Shown in pieces: positions 49,061-58,002 of a stretch of 64,000 nucleotides of DNA (positions are counted from its first letter, which is position 1; each line of letters starts with the position of its first letter). The notes under the pieces are model-generated. The model ran no database searches and was not told where the DNA came from. It worked only from the letters and a program-made list of their open reading frames with translations. Made by a program: the position numbers and the translations under genes. The stretch spans positions 1-64,000 of the forward strand of contig NZ_JAHBZK010000018.1 in the NCBI RefSeq assembly GCF_019635465.1, in the 5' to 3' direction. This DNA comes from Hydrogenophaga sp. (lineage in GTDB: Bacteria; Pseudomonadota; Gammaproteobacteria; Burkholderiales; Burkholderiaceae_C).

Positions 49061-50761
49061 ATGCAAGTGCAATTCCAACTCACCCGTTATTTCGCCATCG
49101 CGAGCCTGCTGGCCTTCATCGTCGTGGGTGCCACGGTTCTGCACCTCGAGCAGCGGCAGGCCGACTTCTTCAATGCAGTGCAGACGCGAGGGGCCGACAG
49201 CATCAAGCGCATGCAGGAGGCGTTCGCTGCGCGTGCGGCGCAGGCAGCCCACAAAGATCTGCTCGACTTTCATGAGCAGGCCAATGTCAACATTGCGCGT
49301 CTGCTGGCCAACGCCCTGTGGTCAACAGACGTGTCACCCTTTCTGACCCAGGTCGACCTGCTGGAGTTGTGGCGCTGCCAGGCGCCGCCCAGGCCCGAGT
49401 GCCTGCGCTCCGCAGCCGATCGCATCAAGTCCCTGCCCGCCTTTGCCGACCTGAACCGCCGTGTGCACGAGACCATGCAGGCCAGCACGGTATTCAAGGT
49501 CAAGCTCTACGACCTGTACGGCACCACGATCTACTCCACCGACGACGAACAGATCGGGGAGGACAAATCGGGCAGCCCCGGGTGGCTGGCTGCTGCGCGC
49601 GAAGGCCGATCGGTCAGCGAGCTGAGCTACAGGGACAACTTCAGCGAGCTCCAGGGGACGGTGATGGGCAGGGATCTCATCGCCAGCTATTTGCCACTTC
49701 TGGACCCGATCACTGCCCGGGTGATTGCGGTGTTCGAGATCTACGCCGACGTGACGCAGTTCATCCAGCGCAACAGGGCCAGTGCCTTGGCATTCTCACA
49801 AAGCGTTGCGGACAACGAGCGCCAGTTGGCGCAACAGATCCAGTTGGCCGATGCGGAAATCCGGCGGATATCCGGCCAGCAGGTGATCTTCCTTGTGGCC
49901 ATGCTGAGTGGGCTCTATGCCCTGCTGTGGATCATCGTGCGCAGGGCCCAGGCGGTGATCGAGGCCCAGACCGTGGAGACCGCATCGGTGCGCCAGCGGC
50001 TGGCGCAGGCGGAGAAGATGACTGCGCTGGGACAGATGGTGGCCGGGGTCGCGCACCAGCTCAACACGCCGCTGGCGTTTTCGCGCAACAACGTCGAGAT
50101 GACGATTCAGGTTCTCAAGAAGTTCGTGAATGCCGTTCGCCCGGTCGCACAACGCTCTCACCCGGTGCTGGCCGCCACCCTTACCCAGGTTGCCGACGAG
50201 GTGGCAGAGGCCGACTCCATGCTCTCTGACGTGCTGATGGGCATGGGGCAGATGACCGAACTGGTGGACAACCTGCGCAACTTCAGCCGCGTCGATCAGT
50301 CGCGCACGGCCGAGGTCAACCTCAACGCCACGGTCGCCACCGTCTGCTACATCGCCAAGACGGTGATCTCCCCCAAGGTCGAGCTGGTTCGCCACCTGAG
50401 GCCATTGCCACCGCTGAGCTGCAACGTGTCCCAGCTCAATCAGGTGTTCATGAACCTCATCATGAACGCTGCGCAGGCGATTGAAGGTGTTGGCGTCGTC
50501 ACGGTGAGCAGCGCGCTCATCAAGCAGCACATTTGCGTGGCTGTGCGCGACACCGGCAAAGGCATGACCCGCGAGCAGCAAGCGCGGGCGTTCGAGCCCT
50601 ACTTCACCACCAAAGGCGCGGGCGAAGGCACGGGGCTGGGCCTGTCGATCGCGCGCGACCTCGTCGAGCAGCACGGTGGACGCATCGATGTGGAGAGCGA
50701 GCCGGGGCGGGGCACCGAATTCCGGGTCTGGCTCCCGTTGCCGCAAGAGAAGTCGTCATGA
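49061..50761 (+). CDS. Sensor histidine kinase with periplasmic domain
   Basis: A 566-residue membrane kinase. Helix 1 (residues 9-29, FAIASLLAFIVVGATVLHL), a periplasmic sensor domain of about 240 residues with a cache-like pattern (VFKVKLYDLYGTTIYSTDDE), and helix 2 near residue 280 (VIFLVAMLSGLYALLWIIV). Phospho-acceptor His332 is in VAGVAHQLNTPLAF. ATP-binding N box (NLIMNAAQAIEGVG), G1 (VRDTGKGM) and G2 (GEGTGLGLSI) are intact. The response regulator overlaps by four bases. No adjacent target gene identifies the stimulus. Confidence 0.93.
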   Translation: MQVQFQLTRYFAIASLLAFIVVGATVLHLEQRQADFFNAVQTRGADSIKRMQEAFAARAAQAAHKDLLDFHEQANVNIARLLANALWSTDVSPFLTQVDLLELWRCQAPPRPECLRSAADRIKSLPAFADLNRRVHETMQASTVFKVKLYDLYGTTIYSTDDEQIGEDKSGSPGWLAAAREGRSVSELSYRDNFSELQGTVMGRDLIASYLPLLDPITARVIAVFEIYADVTQFIQRNRASALAFSQSVADNERQLAQQIQLADAEIRRISGQQVIFLVAMLSGLYALLWIIVRRAQAVIEAQTVETASVRQRLAQAEKMTALGQMVAGVAHQLNTPLAFSRNNVEMTIQVLKKFVNAVRPVAQRSHPVLAATLTQVADEVAEADSMLSDVLMGMGQMTELVDNLRNFSRVDQSRTAEVNLNATVATVCYIAKTVISPKVELVRHLRPLPPLSCNVSQLNQVFMNLIMNAAQAIEGVGVVTVSSALIKQHICVAVRDTGKGMTREQQARAFEPYFTTKGAGEGTGLGLSIARDLVEQHGGRIDVESEPGRGTEFRVWLPLPQEKSS

Positions 50762-51792
50762 AACCCACCAACAAGCACGCGACGAACCGCCCGAAGGTGC
50801 TGTGCGTTGATGACGAACCCGGGCTGCTGCGCTCACTCAGGTGGTTGCTCAGGGACCAGTTCGACGTGGCAGTGACCGACAATCCCGCCACGGGCCTGGC
50901 CCTGCTGGCCGCCGACCGGTTCGACGTGGTGATCAGCGACCAGCGCATGCCGGGCATGAGCGGAACGGAGTTCCTCGAACGGGCCAGGCACATTGCGCCG
51001 ACATGTGTCCGCTTGCTGCTGACGGGCTACTCGGACTTCGGCGCGGTACTGGCCTCCGTCAACGAAGCGGAGGTGTTTCGCTTCATCACCAAGCCCTGGG
51101 ACAACCAGCGCTTGCTGCACACGGTCGGTGAGGCCTCCCGCCTGGCGCGCCTGAATGCAGACACAGGGACGGGTTTCGAGGAGACCGCCATCCTCGATGA
51201 CGACGACACCCCGGTGCAGGCCACCTTGCTGCTGTTCGATGCCGAGCCCGAACTGGCCGACAAAGTGACGGCCGCGGCACCCGAGGGGTCGCGCTTCGTC
51301 TCCACGCACGACGTCGGTGACGCACTGGGCTTGATGGCGCGTGAGCAAGTCGCGGTGCTGGTGGCCGACCTGTCAGTGCACCGCGAGCAGCAGATCACCT
51401 TCATTGCGTCGGTGCGCAAGAGCCGCCCCGACGTGGTGGTGGTCGTGCTGAGCGCGGCGCGCGACATCAAGCTCATGGCGCGCCTGATCAACGAGGGGCA
51501 GATTTACCGCTTTCTGGCGCGCCCGGTCGCGCCGCAACAAATGCGCCAGGCCCTGCGACAGGCCATCAACCGGCACCAGGCGATCTGCCGCCGGGCACAA
51601 GCCACCACCGCCAGCGCTGCGGACACCGTGGTCGACTCGGACTTTGAGCTGGACTTCAGTCAGACCACATCGATCCAACGACTTCGGACTGCGCTGCCAA
51701 CGGCCAACAGGAACGAGGCGGGCCAACGCGGCGCGTTGCGGGCCTGGGTGCATCGCGTTGTCGCGCGGTGGCTGGCGCATCGGCGCCGTTGA
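50758..51792 (+). CDS. Response regulator with two receiver domains
   Basis: A 344-residue protein. Residues 12-130 are a complete receiver (VLCVDDEP, phospho-acceptor Asp61 in VVISDQRMPGMSG, Thr in LLTGYSD, Lys in FRFITKPWD). Residues about 150-275 are a second, degenerate receiver (LLLFDAEPE, VLVADLS, VVVLSAARD, YRFLARPVAP) in which the conserved Lys reads Arg. There is no DNA-binding or enzymatic output; the last 70 residues are Ala/Thr-rich then Arg-rich (VHRVVARWLAHRRR). It is co-translated with the kinase (ATGA overlap). Confidence 0.9.
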   Translation: MKPTNKHATNRPKVLCVDDEPGLLRSLRWLLRDQFDVAVTDNPATGLALLAADRFDVVISDQRMPGMSGTEFLERARHIAPTCVRLLLTGYSDFGAVLASVNEAEVFRFITKPWDNQRLLHTVGEASRLARLNADTGTGFEETAILDDDDTPVQATLLLFDAEPELADKVTAAAPEGSRFVSTHDVGDALGLMAREQVAVLVADLSVHREQQITFIASVRKSRPDVVVVVLSAARDIKLMARLINEGQIYRFLARPVAPQQMRQALRQAINRHQAICRRAQATTASAADTVVDSDFELDFSQTTSIQRLRTALPTANRNEAGQRGALRAWVHRVVARWLAHRRR

Positions 51793-51819
51793 TGCGCAGT
51801 TGACACGCCACCAGTTCGA

Positions 51820-52725
51820 TCAAGCCGATCGCAGGGCTGCCTTCAGTTGCACCCCGACCTCTGGTCGCTCCAGGAACGGATCCGGCGGGTTCTCCACCGC
51901 CACGATGGCTTCCATGCGCGAGCGCACGTTGCCCAAAGCCTTGGGGTGGCTGAAGACGTAGAAGCAGTCCTCGCGCATGGCCTCGAATACCTTGTGCGCC
52001 ACTTCGGCCGCCGTGACCTTGCCCGAACTCACGGCCTTGTCGCTCATGGCCTGGCCGATCAGCTGGCTCTGGGTGGGCTTCTCGTCGGCCAGATTGGCGG
52101 GCTTGTTGCGGTGGCTCTGGCTGATGCCGGTGGGCACGAAATACGGGCACAGCACACTGGCGCCAATCTGGTCGGTCACCAGACGCAAGTCCTGGTAGAG
52201 CGTTTCGGTGAAGGCCACCACCGCGTGCTTGCTCACGTTGTAGATGCCCATGTTGGGCGGGGTCAGCAGGCCTGCCATGCTGGCCGTGTTGACGATGTGC
52301 CCGCGCCAGGTCGGGTCCGCCTTGGCGGCGGCCAGCATCATGGGTGTGAACAGCCGAACGCCGTGGATGACCCCCCACACGTTCACGCCAAGCACCCACT
52401 CCCAGTCCTTGACCGAGTTCTCCCAGATCAGCCCGCCGGAGCCGACGCCCGCGTTGTTGAACACGAAATGGGGGGCGCCGAAGGTGGCTTGCACCGCCTG
52501 CGCCAATTCGGCCATCTGCGCCTCGCTGGACACGTCCACCTGGCGCGCCAGTACCTTGGCGCCGCTTGCCTTGAGCTCGGCTTCGGCCCTGGCCAGCGCA
52601 TCGGCCTGCACGTCGACCAGCACCAGGTTCATGCCCAGGCTGGCGCCAATGCGGGCGCATTCGAGGCCGAAGCCGGAGCCGGCGCCGGTCAACACGGCGG
52701 TCTTGCCCTGAAAGTCGTCGATCAT
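51820..52725 (-). CDS. Short-chain dehydrogenase/reductase
   Basis: A 301-residue NAD(P)-dependent oxidoreductase. Cofactor loop TGAGSGFG at residues 13-20, FNNAGVGSGG, catalytic Ser in NTASMAGLL and YxxxK in YNVSK. The acidic residue after the second strand (VLVDVQ) suggests NAD. The ATG at 52725 has GGAG upstream. A longer-than-usual C-terminus (FYVFSHPKALGNVRSRME) is seen in SDRs of Burkholderiales lipid clusters. It is the last gene of the minus-strand catabolic cluster. Confidence 0.9.
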   Translation of the reverse strand: MIDDFQGKTAVLTGAGSGFGLECARIGASLGMNLVLVDVQADALARAEAELKASGAKVLARQVDVSSEAQMAELAQAVQATFGAPHFVFNNAGVGSGGLIWENSVKDWEWVLGVNVWGVIHGVRLFTPMMLAAAKADPTWRGHIVNTASMAGLLTPPNMGIYNVSKHAVVAFTETLYQDLRLVTDQIGASVLCPYFVPTGISQSHRNKPANLADEKPTQSQLIGQAMSDKAVSSGKVTAAEVAHKVFEAMREDCFYVFSHPKALGNVRSRMEAIVAVENPPDPFLERPEVGVQLKAALRSA

Positions 52726-52754
52726 TCGTTTGTCTCCATGTGTGTGGTGGGTGT

Positions 52755-53207
52755 TCAGCGGCGCAGCATCTCGATGTGGTCGATGCCGTCCTCCAGGTAG
52801 ATCGGGCCGTCGGGCTCGAAACCGTGTTGGCGATAAAAGCCTTGCAGGTGCGCTTGCGCACCAATGCGCACGGGCTGCTCGCCCCAAAGCGTTTGCAGCT
52901 GAGTCACGGCTTCCTGCATCAGCCGGTGTCCCAGACCGGTACCGCGGGTGGACGGGTCGCTCACCACCCGACCAATGCTGGCCTCGGGAAACTTCAGCGC
53001 CGCGGGCACCAGGCGCGCATACGCCAGCAAGGCCCCGTCGCGCGTGCCCAGCAGGTGGTGGCAGGCCGGGTCGGCGCCGTCCATGTCCTGGAACACGCAG
53101 TTCTGCTCGATCACGAAGACCTCGGTGCGCAAGCGCAGCAGGTCATACAGCGCCTGTGGCGAGAGTGCGTCGAACGGCAGGCAGCGCCAGTTGATCCCGT
53201 CGCTCAA
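52755..53207 (-). CDS. elaA: ElaA-like GNAT acetyltransferase
   Basis: A 150-residue single-domain protein with LYDLLRLRTEVFVIEQNCVF, SIGRVVSDPSTRGTGLGHRL (acetyl-CoA loop) and FYRQHGFEPDGPIYLEDGI, HIEM. These blocks define the ElaA subgroup. The substrate is unknown. The ATG overlaps the stop of the GST gene, so the two are translated together. It is related to the GNAT half of the fusion at 37169-38035. Confidence 0.9.
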   Translation of the reverse strand: MSDGINWRCLPFDALSPQALYDLLRLRTEVFVIEQNCVFQDMDGADPACHHLLGTRDGALLAYARLVPAALKFPEASIGRVVSDPSTRGTGLGHRLMQEAVTQLQTLWGEQPVRIGAQAHLQGFYRQHGFEPDGPIYLEDGIDHIEMLRR

Positions 53208-54157
53208 GCCTTCACCTCGCGCAGCACATAGCCCACGCGCGGGAAGTGCACATGCACCGTGCCGGCGCGCTCGTCCTGGCGTTCGACGGTGTAGCGCGTG
53301 CGGGTGGCCGCGCGCAAAGTGCCTTCGGTGGTTTCGGTGCCGAAGGATTCCGCAGCGATGGTGACCCGGCTGCCGAGCGCGATGCCATGGTCGTCCTGGA
53401 ACACCTCGTCGGGCTTGATGGGTTCGGGGGTGGCCGCGTGGGCAATGCCGACGGCGTCGGCGCTGCGCATGCGCTGCGGCTGGCCGTGACCAATGGCCTC
53501 GATGCGTTCAAACCACTCCAGCACGTCGGGCGTGCCGTCGAAGATGCCCGCCATGGCCGGGTTGATGCGCAGCGTGAACCACAGCGGATGAAACGCGGCG
53601 AAGTCGGCGACACAGGGCTGCTCGCCCAGCAGATAGGGCTGGTCGTCGAGCATGTTGGCCAGGCGCCGCAGGTAGCTGCGGTAGGCGCTGGTGGCATCGG
53701 CCGGGCGCAACTGGGTCATGTTCACCCGCATCGCCGCGCGGTCGGTGGCAAAGGTCTTGCCCTCTTCGGGCGGCGCCTTGCCGAACAGGGCCGCGGCGCC
53801 CTTGGGGCTGAGCGTGTGGCTCATCGATGCCCAGAACAGGGTGGTGTCGGCCCATTGCGCCACCAGCCTCGCCAGGCCGCGCGCGTGGACCGGAAACAAG
53901 GCCGGTTCGGGCTCGCGGTGTTCGAGCACGTCGGCGATGAGGGCGGTGTCGCAATAAATGTCGGCGCCGATCTGCAGCAGCGGCGTGCGGCGGTAGCCGC
54001 CGGTGAGCGCCACCACGTCGGGTTTGGGCATGACCGAGGGAATGTGCACGCTGTGCCAGACCAGGCCTTTGAAGCCAAGCATGCTGCGCGCCTTCTCGGC
54101 GAAGGGCGACATCGGGTAGTGGTGAAGGATCAGATCGTGCATGGTGGTGGCGTGCAT
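53204..54157 (-). CDS. Glutathione S-transferase family protein
   Basis: A 317-residue protein with a thioredoxin-fold N-terminus (LILHHYPMSPFAEKARSMLG), YRRTPLLQIGADIYCDTALI at the glutathione site, a helical GST C-domain (LLGEQPCVADFAAFHPLW), and an extra C-terminal domain of about 95 residues not found in classical GSTs. Two starts are possible: ATG 54157, or 54142 (MHDLILHHYP), which fits the family better. The inverted-repeat element ends 9 bases before the first ATG, so its leader and promoter lie in or beyond the element. Confidence 0.88.
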   Translation of the reverse strand: MHATTMHDLILHHYPMSPFAEKARSMLGFKGLVWHSVHIPSVMPKPDVVALTGGYRRTPLLQIGADIYCDTALIADVLEHREPEPALFPVHARGLARLVAQWADTTLFWASMSHTLSPKGAAALFGKAPPEEGKTFATDRAAMRVNMTQLRPADATSAYRSYLRRLANMLDDQPYLLGEQPCVADFAAFHPLWFTLRINPAMAGIFDGTPDVLEWFERIEAIGHGQPQRMRSADAVGIAHAATPEPIKPDEVFQDDHGIALGSRVTIAAESFGTETTEGTLRAATRTRYTVERQDERAGTVHVHFPRVGYVLREVKA

Positions 54158-54166
54158 GGCGGGCCC

Positions 54167-54445
54167 CTAAGGATGCTCTTCAAAACCCGCGCCGTGCGCG
54201 CCGTGACCTGGCGGGATGAGCCGCAAGGCGCGAATGCCAGGGCAAGCCTGAACGGCTTGCCCGCATTCGCAACGCGGCGGATCGCCCGCCAGGTCACGGC
54301 CCATGCGGGTTCGGCCCAAAACGGGCGTGTGCCGCACCTGTTGGTTTGTGTGTGCCACCCGGCACACACGGCACCAAGCAGGCACGCCACTCATCCCGTT
54401 TTGGATCCGAACGCGCATGGCGGGGGTTTTGAAGAGCATCCTTAG
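54167..54445. repeat. Nested inverted-repeat element B (279 bp, relative of 15016-15287)
   Basis: Terminal inverted repeats of 22 bases are perfect (54167-54188 and 54424-54445; outer part CTAAGGATGCTCTTCAAAAC). One inner domain pairs CCGTGACCTGGCGGG (54201-54215) with CCCGCCAGGTCACGG and has apex GGGCAAGCC / GGCTTGCCC around a 5-base loop. The other pairs GGTTCGGCCCAAAACGGG with CCCGTTTTGGATCCGAAC and has apex GTGTGTGCC / GGCACACAC. No ORF is carried. The ends lie at TA dinucleotides; the right TA is part of the TAA stop of the acyl-CoA dehydrogenase gene. Confidence 0.88.
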
Positions 54446-56100
54446 TGGGGTTGCGCGCGTTCGATGATGGCGTCGACATCGGTGCCGGCGGACAGGCTGC
54501 CGAAGCTGTAACCCCAGTGCCCGCCCAGGCGCGAATCGCAGAAGGCCTGGAATACCGCAGCGGGCGCCGTCTGCGCCAGCAAGGCCGCTTGCACGGCCAG
54601 CGCCACGTCCTGAGCCAGCCGGCGCGCTTCCATCTCGGTGGCCATTTCTTCCACCCGCAGCGGCAGGCGCGCGGCCAGGTGGTCGAGTGCCGGGTGCATG
54701 CCTTTGGCGGGGGCCAGTTCATGGGCCAGTGCGGCGGCGGCGTCGGCCTTGCGAATGGCGCGCAACAGGTCGAGCGCCATGATGTTGCCCGCACCTTCCC
54801 AGATCGAGTTGAGCGGCATCTCGCGGTAGATGCGGGCCATGATGCCCTCGCCGCCCTCTTCCACATAGCCGTTGCCGCCCAGGCATTCCATGGCCTCCTG
54901 GGCAAAGTGGCTGCCGCGTTTGCAGATCCAGAACTTGGCCACTGGCGTGAGCAGTCGTGCCATCACGGCCTCGTGCGGGTCGCTCGGTCGGTCGAAGGCG
55001 CGGGCCAGTCGCAGCGCCAGCGCCGTGGCCGCTTCGCTCTCGAGCGCCAGGTCGGCCAGCACGTTCTTCATCAGCGGCTGGTCGATCAGGTACTTGCCGA
55101 AGGCCTTGCGCTGCGTGGTGTGGTTGAGCGCAATGGACAGCGCCTGACGCATCAGGCCGCTGGTGCCCAGCGCGCAATCGAGCCGGGTCATGGTGCCCAT
55201 GGCCAGGATCTGGGGCACGCCGCGCCCTTCTTCGCCCACGAGCCAGGCGGTCGCGCCGTGGAACTCGACCTCGGAGCTGGCGTTGGCCTTGTTGCCCAGC
55301 TTGTCCTTGAGGCGCTGGATGTGGATGGCGTTGAGCGAGCCGTCGGGCAGCACCCGCGGCAGGAACAGACAGCTCAGGCCGCTGACGGTCTGCGCCAGGA
55401 TCAGGAAGGCGTCGCACATCGGCGCCGAGAAGAACCACTTGTGCCCGGTCACGGTGAAACGCTGGCCCCAGTCGTCGCTGCCGTCGGCTTCGGCCCGCGT
55501 GGTGTTGGCCCGCACGTCGGAGCCGCCCTGCTTCTCGGTCATGCCCATGCCCATGGTCACGCCGGGTTTGTCGCGCCAGGGCTTGAGCGCCGGGTCGTAG
55601 GCGTGGCTGGTGAGCTGAGGCGCCCAGTCGCGGTAGATGGCGGCGTTGCCTTGCAGCGCGGGCGTGACGGCATAGGTCATCGAGATCGGGCACAGCATGG
55701 AGGGCTCAAGCTCGGTGAACAGCATGAAGCCCGCGGCCCGGCGCAGGTGTGCGGTGCCGCTGGCCTGCTCGCTCGGCGCAAAGGCGCTGCCATGCAGGCC
55801 CGCGCCAACGGCGGCGCGCATCAGCGCGTGGTAGCCCGGGTGAAACTCCACCTGGTCGATGCGGTGGCCGAAGCGGCTGTGCGTCTTGAGCTGCGGCGTG
55901 AACACATTGGCCAGGCGTGCGTGCGTCTGGTACTCGGCACTGCCCACCAGGGCGCCCAGGGCGCCCAGGTCACGCAGGGTCGCGGTGTCCAGCCCAGGCG
56001 CATTGAAGGCCAGGGCCGATTGCAGCGCCCTGTTGGTCTCGAACAGGTTCACGTCCACCAGCGGCGCGGGCTGGTTGAAGACCTCGTGTGTCACGCTCAT
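54442..56100 (-). CDS. Acyl-CoA dehydrogenase, AidB-like
   Basis: A 552-residue flavoprotein with the long N-terminus of AidB-type dehydrogenases (THEVFNQPAPLVDVNLFETN, RIDQVEFHPGYHALM), then GMTEKQGGSDVRANTT, FFSAPMCDAFLILAQT, and the catalytic-region ECLGGNGYVEEGG with PLNSIWEGAGNIMALDLLRA. AidB is made during the adaptive response to alkylation in E. coli and also has isovaleryl-CoA dehydrogenase activity; here it sits in a catabolic cluster. GAGGAG lies 6 bases before the ATG at 56100. Its TAA stop touches the inverted-repeat element. Confidence 0.93.
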   Translation of the reverse strand: MSVTHEVFNQPAPLVDVNLFETNRALQSALAFNAPGLDTATLRDLGALGALVGSAEYQTHARLANVFTPQLKTHSRFGHRIDQVEFHPGYHALMRAAVGAGLHGSAFAPSEQASGTAHLRRAAGFMLFTELEPSMLCPISMTYAVTPALQGNAAIYRDWAPQLTSHAYDPALKPWRDKPGVTMGMGMTEKQGGSDVRANTTRAEADGSDDWGQRFTVTGHKWFFSAPMCDAFLILAQTVSGLSCLFLPRVLPDGSLNAIHIQRLKDKLGNKANASSEVEFHGATAWLVGEEGRGVPQILAMGTMTRLDCALGTSGLMRQALSIALNHTTQRKAFGKYLIDQPLMKNVLADLALESEAATALALRLARAFDRPSDPHEAVMARLLTPVAKFWICKRGSHFAQEAMECLGGNGYVEEGGEGIMARIYREMPLNSIWEGAGNIMALDLLRAIRKADAAAALAHELAPAKGMHPALDHLAARLPLRVEEMATEMEARRLAQDVALAVQAALLAQTAPAAVFQAFCDSRLGGHWGYSFGSLSAGTDVDAIIERAQPH

Positions 56101-56124
56101 GCCATCTCCTCTCGCGGGCCAGCG

Positions 56125-56148
56125 CGGAACCGGCTTTGTAGGGCCGGC
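56125..56148. repeat. Short intergenic repeat (GGAACCGGCTTTG type)
   Basis: CGGAACCGGCTTTGTAGGGC is nearly identical to the copy at 58483-58504 (GGAACCGGCTTTGCCGGGCC). It lies between the AidB-like gene and the CurA-like gene. It is a small palindrome-rich repeat of the kind scattered in Comamonadaceae intergenic regions. Confidence 0.6.
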
Positions 56149-56186
56149 GGCGGCCCCCTGTTGGGTAACGCCGCAGGCCGTACGGC

Positions 56187-57203
56187 TTACACCAGTTTCA
56201 CGAGTTGCTTGCCGAAGTTCTTGCCCTTGAGCAGACCCAGGAAAGCCTCGGGGGCGGATGCAATGCCTTGTGCGACGGTCTCGCGCGGGCGCAGCTTGCC
56301 GGTGGCCACCAGCATGCCCAGTTCCTTGAGCGCCTCGGGCCAGACCTCCATGTGCTCGCTGACGATGAAGCCCTCGACCTTGAGCCGGTTGACCAGAATA
56401 AGCGCCGGATTGGCCAGCGGCAGCGGCTGGCCGTCGTAGCCGGCGATCATGCCGCACACGGCGATGCGGCCGAAGGCGTTCATGCGCAGCAGCACGGCGT
56501 CCAGGATCATGCCGCCCACGTTTTCGAAGTAGCCATCGATGCCGTCCGGGCAGGCTTCCTTGAGCGCCTTGGCCAGCGAGTACATGTCCTTGTGCTCGCG
56601 GTAGTCGATGCAGGCGTCAAAGCCGAGTTCTTCGACCGCGTACTTGCATTTCTCGGGGCCGCCGGCAATGCCCACCGCACGGCAGCCGCGCGCCTTGGCC
56701 AGGGCGCCGAAGGCGCTGCCGACGGCACCGGTGGCCGCGCTCACCACGACGGTGTTGCCCGGCTTGGGGTCGATGATCTTGACCAGGCCGTACCAGGCGG
56801 TGACACCGGGCATGCCCACGGCGCCCAGGTAGTGGCTCAGCGGCACATGGGTGGTGTCGACCTTGCGCAGCGCGCCCGGCTGCTCGGCATCGACCACGCT
56901 GTACTCCTGCCAGCCGCCCATACCCACTACCTTGTCGCCCACGGCGTACTTGGGGTTTTTCGATTCGGCCACTTCACCCACGGTGCCGCCGATCATCACC
57001 TCGCCCAGCGGCTGCGAGGCCGCATAGCTCTTGCTGTCGTTCATGCGCCCGCGCATGTAGGGGTCGAGGCTGAGGAAATGGTGGCGCACCAGCACCTGGC
57101 CGTCCTTGAGTGGTGGGGTGTCGCCGCTCACGAGCTTGAAATTGCTCACCGTGGCTTCGCCTTGCGGGCGGTTGTCGAGCAGGATCTGTTGGTTCTTCGG
57201 CAT
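56187..57203 (-). CDS. NADP-dependent medium-chain oxidoreductase (CurA/leukotriene B4 dehydrogenase-like)
   Basis: A 338-residue zinc-free MDR enzyme: FLSLDPYMRGRMND near residue 45, substrate region GVTAWYGLVKI, cofactor loop VVVSAATGAVGSAFGALAKA, and YFENVGGMILDAVL. Relatives reduce the double bond of alpha,beta-unsaturated ketones with NADPH. It starts 9 bases from the end of the SDR gene upstream, consistent with co-transcription in the lipid cluster. Confidence 0.93.
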   Translation of the reverse strand: MPKNQQILLDNRPQGEATVSNFKLVSGDTPPLKDGQVLVRHHFLSLDPYMRGRMNDSKSYAASQPLGEVMIGGTVGEVAESKNPKYAVGDKVVGMGGWQEYSVVDAEQPGALRKVDTTHVPLSHYLGAVGMPGVTAWYGLVKIIDPKPGNTVVVSAATGAVGSAFGALAKARGCRAVGIAGGPEKCKYAVEELGFDACIDYREHKDMYSLAKALKEACPDGIDGYFENVGGMILDAVLLRMNAFGRIAVCGMIAGYDGQPLPLANPALILVNRLKVEGFIVSEHMEVWPEALKELGMLVATGKLRPRETVAQGIASAPEAFLGLLKGKNFGKQLVKLV

Positions 57204-57212
57204 GGTGTTTCC

Positions 57213-58001
57213 TCAGGGCTTTCGAAGGGTGGGCAGACCCACGCCAGCGGCGTCGAATCCGCCGTCGGCCGCGAGCGTCTGCCCGTTGATGTAGCTGGCG
57301 GCCGGGCTGCACAGGAAGACCACCGCTTCGGCAATCTCCCGTTCACTGCCATAGCGCGCCAGGGGAATGGCGTCGTGGTAGTCCGCCCGGATGGCTGGCG
57401 TGTGCACCGCGGCGGCCATGGCGGTTTCCACCGGGCCGGGGGCCACCGCGTTGACGCGGACGCCGGCGTTGCCGTACTCCACGGCCTGCTGTTTGGTCAG
57501 GTGGATCAGCGCGGCCTTGCTGGTGCCGTAGGCCACACGCAGGGTGCTGGCGCGCAGTCCCGAGATGGAGGCGATGTTCACGATGGCGCCACCGCCGTCG
57601 TCCAGCATCACCGGCACCACCGCCTGCGTCATCAGAAAGGCGCCGTCCAGGTTGGTGGCCATGACGTGGCGCCATTCATGAAACGTGGTCTCGCCGATCG
57701 GCTTGAAGACAGCCACGCCCGCGTTGTTCACCAGCGCGTCGATGCGGCCAAAGTGCTCGCGCGTGCGCTGCACGCAGGCCTCAACCTGCTGTGGGTGCGA
57801 CACATCGGCCGGTACCGCGATGGCGCGGTTGGGGCCGATGCCCTCGTCCCGCAAGGCGGCCTCGGCGGACGCGAGCGTGGCCTCGTCGATGTCGATCAGG
57901 GCGACGCGCCAGGCCCGCTCCAGAAACAGTCGTGCCGTGGCCAGGCCAATACCGCGTGCCGCGCCGGTCACCAGAGCCACAGATTGTTGGTCGATCCGCA
58001 T
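57213..58001 (-). CDS. Short-chain dehydrogenase/reductase (3-oxoacyl-ACP reductase-like)
   Basis: A 262-residue SDR with cofactor loop TGAARGIG, Asp after the second strand (LIDIDE, favouring NAD), VNNAGVAV, catalytic Ser in NIASISGLR, YxxxK in YGTSK, and the C-terminal SYINGQTLAADGGFDAAG. The pattern fits beta-hydroxyacyl dehydrogenases. One base separates it from the thioesterase gene upstream. Confidence 0.92.
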   Translation of the reverse strand: MRIDQQSVALVTGAARGIGLATARLFLERAWRVALIDIDEATLASAEAALRDEGIGPNRAIAVPADVSHPQQVEACVQRTREHFGRIDALVNNAGVAVFKPIGETTFHEWRHVMATNLDGAFLMTQAVVPVMLDDGGGAIVNIASISGLRASTLRVAYGTSKAALIHLTKQQAVEYGNAGVRVNAVAPGPVETAMAAAVHTPAIRADYHDAIPLARYGSEREIAEAVVFLCSPAASYINGQTLAADGGFDAAGVGLPTLRKP

Positions 58002-58002
58002 C

